From Gelidibacter algens (lineage in GTDB: Bacteria > Bacteroidota > Bacteroidia > Flavobacteriales > Flavobacteriaceae), in the NCBI RefSeq assembly GCF_001678675.1, contig NZ_LZRN01000005.1:62001-126000 (forward strand): 64,000 bases of DNA, in the 5' to 3' direction. Positions 55,980-64,000 of the stretch are shown in pieces. The notes beneath the pieces were generated by a model that ran no database searches, had not been told where the DNA came from, and was given only the letters and a program-made list of their open reading frames with translations. Each line of letters opens with the position of its first letter. Position 1 is the stretch's first letter. The translations under genes and the position numbers were made by a program.

Positions 55980-57230
55980 ATGAAGGATGTTGAGGTTGAT
56001 GTTTTGATTATAGGTGCGGGACCTTCAGGTTGTGTTGCAGCTGCTTATCTACATAAGCATGGGGTATCTGTGAAAGTGGTTGAAAAGAGCGTCTTTCCTC
56101 GATTTGTTATTGGCGAAAGTTTGCTGCCAAGATGTATGGATCATTTTGAGGAAGTAGGGTTGTTGGATTGCTTAATTGCTGAAAATTTTGAAATTAAAAG
56201 TGGTGCGCGATTTATAAAGGGTGACACTATTTGCGAATTTGACTTTGCTGAAAAACATACCGAAGGTTATGATTGGACGTGGCAAGCTCCAAGAGCTGAT
56301 TTTGATTATGCCCTCACAGAAGAGCTAAAAAAGCAAGGCGTGGACATTGCATTTGATCAGGAAGTTATTTCAGTCGATTTCAAAGAAGATGGTTGGTCAC
56401 AAACGGTCGTGAAGACTGAACATGACCAAACATATAACGTGCATGCAAAATTTATCATCGACTCCAGTGGATACGGAAGGGTTTTGCCAAGACTATTGAA
56501 CCTTGAAAAGCCTTCGGAAATTCCTGAACATTCTTCAATCTTTAGTCATGTAAAAGAGATAGATCGACCTAAAGGAACTGAAGGAACCTTCATCACCTTT
56601 GATGTGCTTGATACGGATACTTGGTTTTGGGTCATTCCGTTCAGCAATGGTACTACGAGCATTGGGTTTGTTGGAAAAACAGATTTTATCAACAGTTTTA
56701 AAGGGACGCCCAAGGAACGCTTGTCTGAAATGCTCAAGAAATCCTCCTATTATTATGAGCGATTTAAAGATATTGATTTTTTATTTGAACCTAAGATTAT
56801 CGAGAATTATTCAAAATCGGTTACACAACTCTATGGGAAAGGTTACGCCCTGACGGGGAATAGTGCTGAATTTTTAGATCCTGTATTTTCTTCGGGAGTA
56901 ACGTTTGCAACAGAATCAGGTTTAAAAGCGGCCAAGTTGATCACTAAGGGATTCAAAAACGAACCAGTTAACTGGGAAACGGACTATGCTGAATACATGA
57001 AAAAAGGCGTTTCTGTATTCGGTTCCTATGTTAAGGAATGGTATACCGGGAATTTACAGACCATCTTTTTTGACGGGGCAAACAATGACGATATTAAAAG
57101 ACAAATTTGTGCAGTTTTGGCAGGTTATGTTTGGGATGACACCAATCCGTTTGTGAAAAATCATGATAGATTGATAAAAACGGTGGCTAATATTATCCAT
57201 TTAGAGAAGCGGACCTCCAAGCAAATATAA
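55980..57230 (+). CDS. Flavin-dependent halogenase-like oxidoreductase
   Basis: FAD enzyme of 416 residues. Dinucleotide fold IIGAGPSGCVAAAYL at residues 10-24; GESLLPR at 45-51; W-F-W-V-I-P at 215-220, a full match to the W-x-W-x-I-P mark of flavin-dependent halogenases; and F-L-D-P-V-F-S-S-G at 298-306. It is divergent from TAL at the edge of the pigment locus. Chlorination of the aryl ring is known for some flexirubins, so it may chlorinate the phenol head group. Monooxygenase or reductase members of the same fold are alternatives. Confidence 0.82.
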   Translation: MKDVEVDVLIIGAGPSGCVAAAYLHKHGVSVKVVEKSVFPRFVIGESLLPRCMDHFEEVGLLDCLIAENFEIKSGARFIKGDTICEFDFAEKHTEGYDWTWQAPRADFDYALTEELKKQGVDIAFDQEVISVDFKEDGWSQTVVKTEHDQTYNVHAKFIIDSSGYGRVLPRLLNLEKPSEIPEHSSIFSHVKEIDRPKGTEGTFITFDVLDTDTWFWVIPFSNGTTSIGFVGKTDFINSFKGTPKERLSEMLKKSSYYYERFKDIDFLFEPKIIENYSKSVTQLYGKGYALTGNSAEFLDPVFSSGVTFATESGLKAAKLITKGFKNEPVNWETDYAEYMKKGVSVFGSYVKEWYTGNLQTIFFDGANNDDIKRQICAVLAGYVWDDTNPFVKNHDRLIKTVANIIHLEKRTSKQI

Positions 57231-57571
57231 AAAATATAATTAGCGTCCTCAGATTATCAGTTTCTATACTATTGCTTCTGAAGTTTTTTGAAGTAATTTT
57301 CTCAGTAAAAACCTTTTTGATTACTTTTATCGCAAGTTTATGACATCCTAACTAAAATAATCAATTCTAGTTGCTGACGTTATATATTGCGGTTAATTTT
57401 AGGACGAAAATCAACTTGTAGTTTGATTGATATGCCGATTAATTTTGCTACAATAGACAGATTACAGATTAATCCACTAAAGTGCATTTTATCGTATAAA
57501 TGTGCATTTTGTGGATGATTTTTTTAAATCTTATTTTGTTAGCTCGCTTTTTTTTATACATTTACGCCACA
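57231..57571. other. 341-bp intergenic region before the PID-CTERM gene
   Basis: No gene. Two promoter candidates: TTG (57416-57418) with TAATTTTG (57440-57447), spacer 21 bp; and TTTTG (57534-57538) with TACATTTA (57557-57564), spacer 18 bp. The word GTGCATTTT occurs twice, beginning at 57482 and 57502. I see no terminator for the halogenase-like gene. Confidence 0.5.
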
Positions 57572-57802
57572 ATGATTATACAGAACAAAAAAATCTTAGC
57601 CTCATTCCTACTTATGTCAATAAGTTTTGTCTGCCATACTCAAACTATTGGTAATGGTCAAATGCCACCTCCACCTCAAGCAGGTCCTCCAAATCCACCG
57701 GGATTTCCAATTGATGACAGTCTCATATTTCTATTTGCTGCAGCTATTATTTATGGGGCATATATGAGTTTCAAGATGTTGAAAAAGAAAAGCCACGTTT
57801 AG
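57572..57802 (+). CDS. Small PID-CTERM-like envelope protein
   Basis: Protein of 76 residues from the ATG at 57572: signal peptide (MIIQNKKILASFLLMSISF...), a proline-rich stretch Q-M-P-P-P-P-Q-A-G-P-P-N-P-P-G-F, then P-I-D-D-S-L followed by a hydrophobic helix and a lysine-rich tail (KMLKKK). This order matches what I recall as the PID-CTERM sorting-domain family of Bacteroidota. The protein is little more than signal, linker and sorting tail. Its stop overlaps the convergent ribE stop by 3 bp. The second promoter candidate places the start site within about 3-5 bases of the ATG, so translation may be leaderless. Confidence 0.7.
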   Translation: MIIQNKKILASFLLMSISFVCHTQTIGNGQMPPPPQAGPPNPPGFPIDDSLIFLFAAAIIYGAYMSFKMLKKKSHV

Positions 57803-58389
57803 ACTTTCAATTCATAAAGGCGCTTTATATATTTTCCCAATACATCAAATTCCAAATTCACAACGCTGTTTTCTTTTAATGCTTTGAAAGTAGTATGTTC
57901 ATAGGTATATGGAATGATAGCCACACTAAATTCATTTTTCTTACTGTTCACAACTGTTAAGCTTACGCCATTTACAGTGATAGACCCTTTTTCAATGGTC
58001 ATATTATTTAAAGAAGCGTCATATTCAAAAGTAAACATCCAACTTCCATTTTGAAGTTCAATTGATTTGCAAACGGCGGTTTGGTCTACGTGACCCTGTA
58101 CCATATGGCCATCCAATCTATCTCCTAATATCATGGCACGTTCCAAATTGATGTGATCATCTACAGTTAAACTGCCTAAATTAGTTTTGTCTAATGTCTC
58201 TCGGATAGCCGTAACCGTATAGACCTTGTCGTTTAAAGCGGTGACCGTGAGGCACACCCCATTATGTGCAACACTTTGGTCAACTTTCAATTCAGAAGTG
58301 ATATTGCTTTTTAATGTGATGTGAAGATTGTCACGATCTTGTTCCAAATTGGTAATGACTCCTAAATCTTCAATGATTCCAGTAAACAT
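57799..58389 (-). CDS. ribE: Riboflavin synthase
   Basis: Joins two lumazine molecules to riboflavin; 196 residues. It contains the two tandem lumazine-binding barrels: MFTGIIEDLGVI with SVAHNGVCLTVTAL, and GHMVQGHVDQTA with KGSITVNGVSLTVV. The short C-terminal helix YIKRLYELKV completes the trimer contact. Single gene, divergent from pdxA; flavin supply relates only loosely to the flavoenzymes nearby. Confidence 0.94.
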   Translation of the reverse strand: MFTGIIEDLGVITNLEQDRDNLHITLKSNITSELKVDQSVAHNGVCLTVTALNDKVYTVTAIRETLDKTNLGSLTVDDHINLERAMILGDRLDGHMVQGHVDQTAVCKSIELQNGSWMFTFEYDASLNNMTIEKGSITVNGVSLTVVNSKKNEFSVAIIPYTYEHTTFKALKENSVVNLEFDVLGKYIKRLYELKV

Positions 58390-58406
58390 AGTGTCGAATA
58401 ATTGGT

Positions 58407-58440
58407 TAAATTTGCATTATTGCAATGGTTCACAAAGATA
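58407..58440. promoter_or_regulatory. Facing -7 boxes between ribE and pdxA
   Basis: Plus strand TAAATTTG (58407-58414) for pdxA and minus strand TATCTTTG (58433-58440) for ribE. Predicted starts are near 58420 and 58427, facing each other. The pdxA leader would be about 107 nt, the ribE leader about 38 nt. No good -33 elements. Confidence 0.45.
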
Positions 58441-58526
58441 AGACTTTAATGAATATTACAGGATGAAGTCTGATGTAACGGAAGAATTTTATCAAATTGC
58501 CACTGTCAAAGGATAATAAATTTAAG

Positions 58527-59573
58527 ATGAAAAAAGAAGAGCAAATTAAAGTAGGAATTTCAATAGGTGATTTAAACGGCATTGGATCAGAAATTATCTT
58601 AAAGACGTTTGAAGATTCTAGAATGCTTGAGTTTTGTACGCCTATCATTTTTGCTTCTATAAAAACCATGTCCTTCTATAAAAACCATTTTGAAAGTGGC
58701 ATAAATTTTCATGGCATTAACGATTTGAGTCAGGTTATTGAAGGTAAAGTAAATGTTTTGAATGTGTGGAAGGAAAATGTAGATATAGCCTTTGGGGAAG
58801 AAGATTTGAAAGCTGGAGAGTATGCTATAAAGTCTTTAGAAAAAGCTACTGAAGCCTTAAAAAATGATAGTATAGATGTGTTGGTAACCGCGCCTATTAA
58901 CAAACTGACTGTGCAGTCAGATCAATTCAAATTTCCAGGTCATACTGATTATCTCGCTAAAGAACTTGGTGGAAACAGTCTTATGTTTATGGTTACCGAA
59001 AAACTAAAGGTTGGGTTGCTTACAGACCATGTTCCAGTTAAAGATGTTCCATCACACATCAATGCAAAGCTTATTGAAGAAAAAGTACAGACGGTTTATG
59101 AATCTTTAGTAAAAGATTTTAAGGTCAATGGACCAAAAATTGCTGTTTTGGGAATCAATCCACATGCAGGCGACAATGGGGTTATTGGAGAAGAGGACGA
59201 GAACATATTAAAACCTACACTTTTAAAAATAAGAGAAAAGGGCAAATTGGTTTTCGGACCATATTCGGCGGATAGTTTCTTTGGATCTAAGAATTACCTG
59301 AATTTTGATGCCATTATTGCGTCTTATCATGACCAAGGACTCATTCCTTTTAAAACAATAACTTTTGGTGAAGGCGTCAATTATACTGCCGGACTCAATA
59401 AAATAAGGACCTCTCCAGATCATGGTACCGCTTTTGAAATTGCAGGAAAAGGAACTGCAGATGAAACGTCCTTTAAGGCAGCGGTTTTTACAGCCATTCA
59501 GATTTTTAAGAATAGAAAGGAGTATAAAAGGCTCTCCAAAAACCCTTTAAAAAAGGCGCCAAAAAAGATATAA
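58527..59573 (+). CDS. pdxA: 4-hydroxythreonine-4-phosphate dehydrogenase
   Basis: Vitamin B6 (PLP) biosynthesis enzyme of 348 residues from the ATG at 58527. Family blocks: GDLNGIGSEIILK, PGHTDYLA, DHVPVKDVPSHI, NPHAGDNGVIGEEDENI, the metal-binding YHDQGLIPFK, and TSPDHGTAFEIAGKG. A TTG-started extension to 58497 is possible but adds nothing. PLP made through this route serves IlvA and ArgD in the same window. A C-terminal lysine-rich tail (KNPLKKAPKKI) is present. Confidence 0.94.
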   Translation: MKKEEQIKVGISIGDLNGIGSEIILKTFEDSRMLEFCTPIIFASIKTMSFYKNHFESGINFHGINDLSQVIEGKVNVLNVWKENVDIAFGEEDLKAGEYAIKSLEKATEALKNDSIDVLVTAPINKLTVQSDQFKFPGHTDYLAKELGGNSLMFMVTEKLKVGLLTDHVPVKDVPSHINAKLIEEKVQTVYESLVKDFKVNGPKIAVLGINPHAGDNGVIGEEDENILKPTLLKIREKGKLVFGPYSADSFFGSKNYLNFDAIIASYHDQGLIPFKTITFGEGVNYTAGLNKIRTSPDHGTAFEIAGKGTADETSFKAAVFTAIQIFKNRKEYKRLSKNPLKKAPKKI

Positions 59574-59616
59574 ACATTTTTTGTTAATAGCTTCTTTCTA
59601 ATACAAAAATATTTTC

Positions 59617-59624
59617 TATATTTG
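59617..59624 (+). promoter_or_regulatory. -7 box for DUF177-rpmF
   Basis: TATATTTG followed by CGCC, an exact match to the flavobacterial consensus. The start would be near 59630, 17 bp before the ATG at 59647. This favours that ATG over the one at 59635. A TTTTTTG at 59577-59583 is too far to be its -33 element. Confidence 0.6.
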
Positions 59625-59646
59625 CGCCCTCAAAATGAATGTGATC

Positions 59647-60186
59647 ATGAAGTCCCTAAAAGAGTATAACATACAATTTGTAGGTTTAAAACTAGGAAAG
59701 CACCATTTTGATTATCAAATTGATAAAAAGTTCTTTGAGCATTTTGAGTATGATGATTTTAATGATGTAAATGTAAAGGTCGATTTGTTTCTTGAAAAGA
59801 AAACAACGCTTTTAGAGTTGCAATTTAAAGTTACAGGTAATGCAAATGTCAATTGCGACACAAGCAATGAGCCTTATGACCAAGAGATTGAAGGCGAATT
59901 TAATTTGGTTGTCAAGTTTGGCGACGAATACAACGATGAAAATGAAGACATTTTAATTGTACCTCATGGAGAGTATGAAATAAATGTGGCACATTACATC
60001 TATGAATTGATTATCTTATCAATGCCTGTTAAACGGATCCATCCCGGAATAGAAGATGGCACATTGCAGTCAGAGATACTTGAAAGATTGGAAGAATTGA
60101 GCCCAAAAGGTTCAGAAGAAAAAGAACAAACAGAGGAAATCGATCCTCGTTGGAATACATTAAAAAAACTATTAACGGATAAATAA
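59647..60186 (+). CDS. DUF177 (YceD-like) protein
   Basis: Protein of 179 residues (MKSLKEYNIQFVGLKLGK), family DUF177, which is found next to rpmF in most bacteria. Its role is tied to 23S rRNA or L32 supply in other species. The cysteine in the VNCDTSNEPYDQ block takes the place of the C-x-R-C-L motif usual in Proteobacteria, which is absent here. The acidic C-terminal third is low-complexity. It is separated from rpmF by 9 bp. Confidence 0.85.
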   Translation: MKSLKEYNIQFVGLKLGKHHFDYQIDKKFFEHFEYDDFNDVNVKVDLFLEKKTTLLELQFKVTGNANVNCDTSNEPYDQEIEGEFNLVVKFGDEYNDENEDILIVPHGEYEINVAHYIYELIILSMPVKRIHPGIEDGTLQSEILERLEELSPKGSEEKEQTEEIDPRWNTLKKLLTDK

Positions 60187-60195
60187 TAATATAAA

Positions 60196-60399
60196 ATGGC
60201 ACATCCTAAAAGAAAAATTTCTAAAACTAGAAGAGATAAAAGAAGAACACATTACAAAGCGGTTGTACCTACAATTGCAACGTGTCCTACTACAGGAGAA
60301 GCACACTTATTCCATAGAGCTCATTGGCATGAAGGAAAACTTTATTACAGAGGTCAAGTGCTTATAGACAACTCTGAAAAAGAGGAGAATTTAGCATAA
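60196..60399 (+). CDS. rpmF: Ribosomal protein L32, zinc-free type
   Basis: Basic protein of 67 residues starting [21 protein letters not shown], typical of bL32. The usual two C-x-x-C pairs are missing: only one cysteine remains, in [10 protein letters not shown], so no zinc ribbon can form. The protein also has an extra acidic C-terminal tail. Bacteroidota L32 proteins are usually of this kind. It is followed by a terminator. Confidence 0.95.
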   Translation: MAHPKRKISKTRRDKRRTHYKAVVPTIATCPTTGEAHLFHRAHWHEGKLYYRGQVLIDNSEKEENLA

Positions 60400-60419
60400 T
60401 TAGTATGCATGCATATAAT

Positions 60420-60448
60420 AAAACGCTCAATCTTGAGCGTTTTTTTTG
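60420..60448 (+). terminator. Terminator after rpmF
   Basis: AACGCTCAA and TTGAGCGTT arms around a two-base loop, followed by TTTTTTT, 20 bp past the rpmF stop. It separates rpmF from fabH. Confidence 0.9.
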
Positions 60449-60579
60449 TGTTTAATTTTTGAAAGTCTTAAAAACAACTTAATTTGCATCATATTTGACT
60501 AAGTTTAAGTAAATTCAATTATTATTTACTGCTTTTGGCTATTTTCAGGTCAATTTTCAGGTCATTCTAATATAATATA

Positions 60580-61572
60580 ATGAGTAAAATCACTGCTGCA
60601 ATTACTGCCATAGGTGGATATGTACCCGAATATGTATTGACAAACCAAATTTTGGAAACTTTAGTCGATACCAATGATGAATGGATAACCACTAGGACAG
60701 GAATAAAAGAGAGAAGAATTCTCAAAGAAGACGGTAAAGGCACTTCTTATTTAGCCATTAAAGCCGCTCAAGACCTCATAGAAAAAAAAGGTTTAGACCC
60801 CAAAGAAATTGAACTGGTAATTGTTGCAACGGCAACACCAGACATGAAAGCCGCTGCTACAGCCGCTTATACCGCTACCCAAATTGGTGCGATAAATGCA
60901 TTTTCATTTGATTTGGAAGCCGCATGTTCTAGCTTTTTATTCGGAATGTCTGTGGCTGCCCGTTACATTGAATCAGGAAAGTATAAAAAAGTTTTATTAA
61001 TTGGCGCTGATAAAAATTCATCAATGATCAATTATAAGGATAGGGCTACATGTATCATTTTTGGAGATGGCGCAGGTGCGGCCTTGTTTGAGCCCAATAT
61101 GGAAGGCTTTGGACTTCAGGATGAAATTTTGAAAAGCGACGGGAATGGAAGAGATTTTTTAAGAGCTACCCACGGCGGATCTTCTTATCCATCAACTCCA
61201 GAAGCCGTAGCTGAAGGGAAACACTTTATTTATCAGGAGGGGAAAATGGTATTTAAAAATGCCGTTTTCAACATGGCAGACGTTACTGAAAAAATAATGG
61301 TGAAAAACAATCTTGAAAAAGATGATATTTCGTGGTTGGTCGCTCATCAAGCCAATAAACGCATAATCGATGCCACAGCTAACAGAATAGATCTTGATGA
61401 AAGTAAGGTCATGGTAAATATCCATAAATATGGAAATACGACGTCAGCCACATTACCGTTACTTCTATATGACTATGAAAAACAACTAAAAAAAGGCGAT
61501 AAATTGATATTTACAGCTTTTGGTGGTGGCTTTACATGGGGTTCAGTGTATCTCACATGGGCATATAATTGA
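60580..61572 (+). CDS. fabH: Beta-ketoacyl-ACP synthase III
   Basis: Starts fatty-acid synthesis by condensing acetyl-CoA or branched acyl-CoA with malonyl-ACP. The 330-residue protein has the triad Cys in LEAACSSFLFG, His in VAHQANKRI and Asn in KYGNTTSATLPL. TRTGIKERRI and GDGAGAALFE are family marks. Its preference for branched primers, typical of flavobacterial iso-fatty acids, cannot be read from sequence but would link to IlvB-D. It begins a unit with accB and accC. A direct repeat, TTTTCAGGTCA, lies just upstream. Confidence 0.95.
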   Translation: MSKITAAITAIGGYVPEYVLTNQILETLVDTNDEWITTRTGIKERRILKEDGKGTSYLAIKAAQDLIEKKGLDPKEIELVIVATATPDMKAAATAAYTATQIGAINAFSFDLEAACSSFLFGMSVAARYIESGKYKKVLLIGADKNSSMINYKDRATCIIFGDGAGAALFEPNMEGFGLQDEILKSDGNGRDFLRATHGGSSYPSTPEAVAEGKHFIYQEGKMVFKNAVFNMADVTEKIMVKNNLEKDDISWLVAHQANKRIIDATANRIDLDESKVMVNIHKYGNTTSATLPLLLYDYEKQLKKGDKLIFTAFGGGFTWGSVYLTWAYN

Positions 61573-61610
61573 TAAACTAACTAACTTTAAATATTTAAAT
61601 TCTAATCGTT

Positions 61611-62090
61611 ATGGATATAAAAGAAATTCAAAACTTAATCAAATTTGTTGCCAAATCTGGCGCGAGTGAGGTTAAATTGGAAATGGACGATATCAAAATT
61701 ACCATTAAAACGGGTAGTGATGATAAAGCAGAGTCTACCACCTATGTACAACAAATGCCTATGGGTGCCGCGCCTATGCAGCAAACTCATGCACCTGCAG
61801 TTGCGTCACAAACGCCAACAGCAGTTCCTGCATCTGATGAAAATTCAAAGTATATTACCATTAAGTCTCCAATTATTGGAACCTTCTATCGCAAGTCATC
61901 TCCAGACAAACCAATGTTTGTTGAAGTAGGCAAAACAATAAAAGAAGGTGATGTGTTATGTGTTATTGAAGCAATGAAATTATTCAACGAAATTGAGTCT
62001 GAAGTTTCAGGAAAAATTGTGAAAATTTTAGTCGATGATTCTTCTCCTGTTGAGTTTGATCAACCATTGTTTTTAGTAGATCCATCATAA
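61611..62090 (+). CDS. accB: Biotin carboxyl carrier protein of acetyl-CoA carboxylase
   Basis: 159 residues. The N-terminal 45 residues form the dimerising segment (MDIKEIQNLIKFVAK). A flexible proline/alanine/glutamine linker (about residues 45-80) follows, then the biotinyl domain with the lysine in VIEAMKLFNEI and the protruding GTFYRKSSPDKP thumb. It sits 38 bp after fabH and 87 bp before accC. Confidence 0.95.
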   Translation: MDIKEIQNLIKFVAKSGASEVKLEMDDIKITIKTGSDDKAESTTYVQQMPMGAAPMQQTHAPAVASQTPTAVPASDENSKYITIKSPIIGTFYRKSSPDKPMFVEVGKTIKEGDVLCVIEAMKLFNEIESEVSGKIVKILVDDSSPVEFDQPLFLVDPS

Positions 62091-62117
62091 CCAAATGAAA
62101 GTTCCAATATGCAAATC

Positions 62118-62142
62118 CCAAAATCCAATGCTTGGAATTTGG
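62118..62142. repeat. Small inverted repeat between accB and accC
   Basis: CCAAAATCCAA (62118-62128) and TTGGAATTTGG (62132-62142) pair at 10 of 11 positions. The spacer continues with repeated TTGGAATTTG-like words (62144-62160). Typical low-complexity intergenic filler; not followed by a T-run. Confidence 0.55.
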
Positions 62143-62177
62143 CGCTTGGAATTTGAAATTTTTAATTTGAAATCGTT

Positions 62178-63530
62178 ATGTTTAAAAAAATATTAATTGC
62201 CAATAGAGGTGAAATAGCACTGCGTGTTATTAGGACCTGCAAGGAAATGGGCATAAAAACAGTAGCGGTTTATTCTACAGCTGATGCAGAAAGTCTGCAT
62301 GTTAAGTTTGCAGATGAAGCCGTATGTATTGGGCCTCCTCCTAGTAGTGAGTCTTATTTAAAGATGTCAAATATTATCGCTGCTGCAGAAATTACAAACG
62401 CTGACGCCATTCATCCTGGTTACGGGTTTCTATCTGAAAATGCCAAGTTTTCAAAAATATGTGAAGAACACAATATTAAGTTTATTGGTGCTTCTCCAGA
62501 AATGATTGAAAAAATGGGAGACAAGGCGTCCGCCAAATCTACTATGAAAAAAGCTGGGGTGCCTTGTGTACCTGGAAGTGAGGGTATTTTGGAATCCTTT
62601 GAGCAAACCGAAAAATTAGCAGCTGAAATGGGCTTTCCCGTCATGCTGAAAGCTACCGCCGGTGGTGGTGGAAAAGGAATGCGCGCCGTTTGGAAACCAG
62701 AAAACCTTAGAAACGCGTGGGACTCTGCACGTCAGGAGGCCAAAGCATCGTTCGGAAATGATGCGATGTACCTTGAGAAGCTCATTGAAGAGCCACGCCA
62801 CATTGAAATACAGATTGTTGGCGATTCTAGTGGTAAAGCATGCCATTTATCAGAACGTGACTGTTCTATACAACGTCGTCATCAAAAATTGACAGAAGAA
62901 ACACCATCACCATTTATGACGGACGAGCTTCGTGAAGAAATGGGATTATCTGCTGTTAAAGCCGCAGAGTTCATTAAATATGAAGGCGCAGGAACGATAG
63001 AATTTTTGGTAGACAAACACCGTAATTTCTATTTCATGGAAATGAACACCCGTATTCAAGTGGAACATCCCATAACAGAGCAGGTGATTGATTTCGATTT
63101 AATTAGAGAGCAAATTATGGTAGCAGCAGGGATACCAATCTCTGGTAAAAATTATACTCCAAAATTGCATTCTATTGAATGTCGTATCAATGCGGAAGAT
63201 CCGTTTAATGATTTTAGACCTTCTCCAGGAAAAATAACCACGCTCCATGCACCAGGTGGACACGGTGTGCGCTTGGATACACATGTATACTCAGGGTACA
63301 CAATTCCGCCAAACTATGATTCTATGATTGCAAAGTTGATTACCACTGCGCAAACACGTGAGGAAGCTATCAATAAGATGAAACGTGCGTTGGATGAATT
63401 TGTTATTGAAGGCATTAAAACTACCATCCCGTTCCATAGGCAGTTGATGGATCATCCAGATTATTTAGCTGGAAACTATACCACAAAATTCATGGAAAGC
63501 TTCAAAATGGAAGCGCCGGTTGAAGATTAA
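62178..63530 (+). CDS. accC: Biotin carboxylase
   Basis: ATP-grasp enzyme of 450 residues that carboxylates biotin on AccB. Opening block [20 protein letters not shown], glycine-rich ATP lid [22 protein letters not shown], and the [17 protein letters not shown] catalytic strand are all present. The length is normal for the stand-alone bacterial subunit. It is followed by a terminator. Confidence 0.96.
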   Translation: MFKKILIANRGEIALRVIRTCKEMGIKTVAVYSTADAESLHVKFADEAVCIGPPPSSESYLKMSNIIAAAEITNADAIHPGYGFLSENAKFSKICEEHNIKFIGASPEMIEKMGDKASAKSTMKKAGVPCVPGSEGILESFEQTEKLAAEMGFPVMLKATAGGGGKGMRAVWKPENLRNAWDSARQEAKASFGNDAMYLEKLIEEPRHIEIQIVGDSSGKACHLSERDCSIQRRHQKLTEETPSPFMTDELREEMGLSAVKAAEFIKYEGAGTIEFLVDKHRNFYFMEMNTRIQVEHPITEQVIDFDLIREQIMVAAGIPISGKNYTPKLHSIECRINAEDPFNDFRPSPGKITTLHAPGGHGVRLDTHVYSGYTIPPNYDSMIAKLITTAQTREEAINKMKRALDEFVIEGIKTTIPFHRQLMDHPDYLAGNYTTKFMESFKMEAPVED

Positions 63531-63537
63531 TATCAAG

Positions 63538-63566
63538 AACTCCGAAGTAATTTCGGAGTTTTTTTA
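63538..63566 (+). terminator. Terminator after accC
   Basis: AACTCCGAA and TTCGGAGTT arms around a four-base loop, followed by seven T, 7 bp past the accC stop. Confidence 0.92.
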
Positions 63567-63744
63567 TGCTTAAAACCGAAGTGATTCTAACTTTCAGCTT
63601 AGCGCTAAAGCGGAAAGGTAGATGTGCCTTGGTTAATCATATAGCGTCAATGAAGTAGTGAACTATCAAAATGGCTTCGATTTTATCTCCATTAATGAGT
63701 TCTATATACAGAAATCTTTTTAGCTTTAGTCAAATGCTCAACAC

Positions 63745-64000
63745 ATGATGAATCTTTCTTATTGGGAAATAAAAAGCTACCTCTCCAACATCCACTTTAC
63801 CATTGTTGGCAGTGGTATTGTTGGGCTTAATTGCGCATTAGGTTTGAAAGAACGGTTTCCAGAGGCCACAATTATAATTTTAGAAAGAGGCTGTTTGCCC
63901 CAAGGTGCAAGTACCAAAAACGCAGGTTTTGCCTGTTTTGGAAGTCTTAGTGAGATTTTAGATGACCTGAAAATACATTCAGAGGATGACGTTATTGAGC
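63745..64000 (+). CDS. FAD-dependent oxidoreductase (DAO family), 5' part
   Basis: The reading frame runs off the window after 85 codons. From M-M-N-L-S-Y-W-E-I-K, a Rossmann FAD motif appears as FTIVGSGIVGLNCALGLKER, followed by ILERGCLPQGASTKNAGFACFG. This resembles D-amino-acid oxidase or glycine-oxidase-type deaminases. A second ATG at 63748 is equally possible. No gene is visible in the 178 bp between the accC terminator and this start. Confidence 0.8.
   Translation, partial: MMNLSYWEIKSYLSNIHFTIVGSGIVGLNCALGLKERFPEATIIILERGCLPQGASTKNAGFACFGSLSEILDDLKIHSEDDVIE

Noticed and set aside
1-64000. CRISPR arrays, IS elements, prophage, rRNA or tRNA genes
   Set aside because: I saw no regularly spaced direct repeats, transposase or integrase frames, phage genes, or tRNA-like cloverleaf ends. 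The inverted repeats found are intergenic palindromes only.

Overview
The window is about 37-40% GC by eye and almost completely coding. It looks like the chromosome of a flavobacterium (Bacteroidota, Flavobacteriaceae). Evidence: the carbamoyltransferase is of the N-acyl-ornithine type found in Bacteroidota; promoters of the TAnnTTTG type recur; there is a tyrosine ammonia-lyase/aryl-polyene (flexirubin-type) locus; ribosomal protein L32 lacks zinc-finger cysteines; and a small protein carries a PID-CTERM-like tail. I see no phage, insertion sequence, CRISPR array, rRNA or tRNA.

Layout. (1) 1-8662, minus strand: an arginine operon reading GNAT acetyltransferase, argG, argC, proC, argD, argF', argB, argE', argH (argH runs off the left edge). 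Genes overlap by 4 bp or are separated by short spacers carrying perfect palindromic repeats. (2) 9010-17661, minus strand: ilvD, ilvB, ilvN, ilvC, ilvA, then gapN. Two tiny open frames, MKQHHIVI and MKQHHV, lie before ilvD and ilvN. (3) 18236-24212, minus strand: gltB and gltD (glutamate synthase), divergent from a plus-strand outer-membrane barrel, glnK and amtB set (24653-27286). (4) 27400-35690, minus strand: PEP carboxylase, an SLC13-type transporter, and a 1235-residue lipoprotein joining a metallophosphoesterase, a kinase-like middle segment and an Omp85-type barrel. (5) 35825-57230: a polyene pigment locus (AMP ligase, C45 acyltransferase, cupin, MMPL exporter, GT2-DUF2062, two dehydratases, LolA-like carrier, deacetylase, two active-looking and two degenerate ketosynthases, ACP, methyltransferase, thioesterase, LPLAT, FabG, tyrosine ammonia-lyase) with a divergent flavin halogenase-like gene. 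(6) 57572-63530: PID-CTERM protein, ribE, pdxA, then DUF177-rpmF-fabH-accB-accC. (7) The first part of a FAD-dependent oxidoreductase to the right edge.

How it fits together. AmtB/GlnK and GltBD bring ammonium into glutamate. The arg operon draws on glutamate through acylated intermediates, and a key residue suggests succinyl rather than acetyl. IlvA-D make isoleucine and valine, and PEP carboxylase supplies oxaloacetate. Tyrosine ammonia-lyase would make 4-coumarate, which the AMP ligase could load as starter for the ketosynthase/FabG/dehydratase polyene cycle. The MMPL, LolA-like and acyltransferase proteins would export and attach the product. The nearby fabH-accBC genes feed the same acyl-ACP/malonyl supply. 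DarA/DarB-type genes for the resorcinol half of a flexirubin are not seen here.
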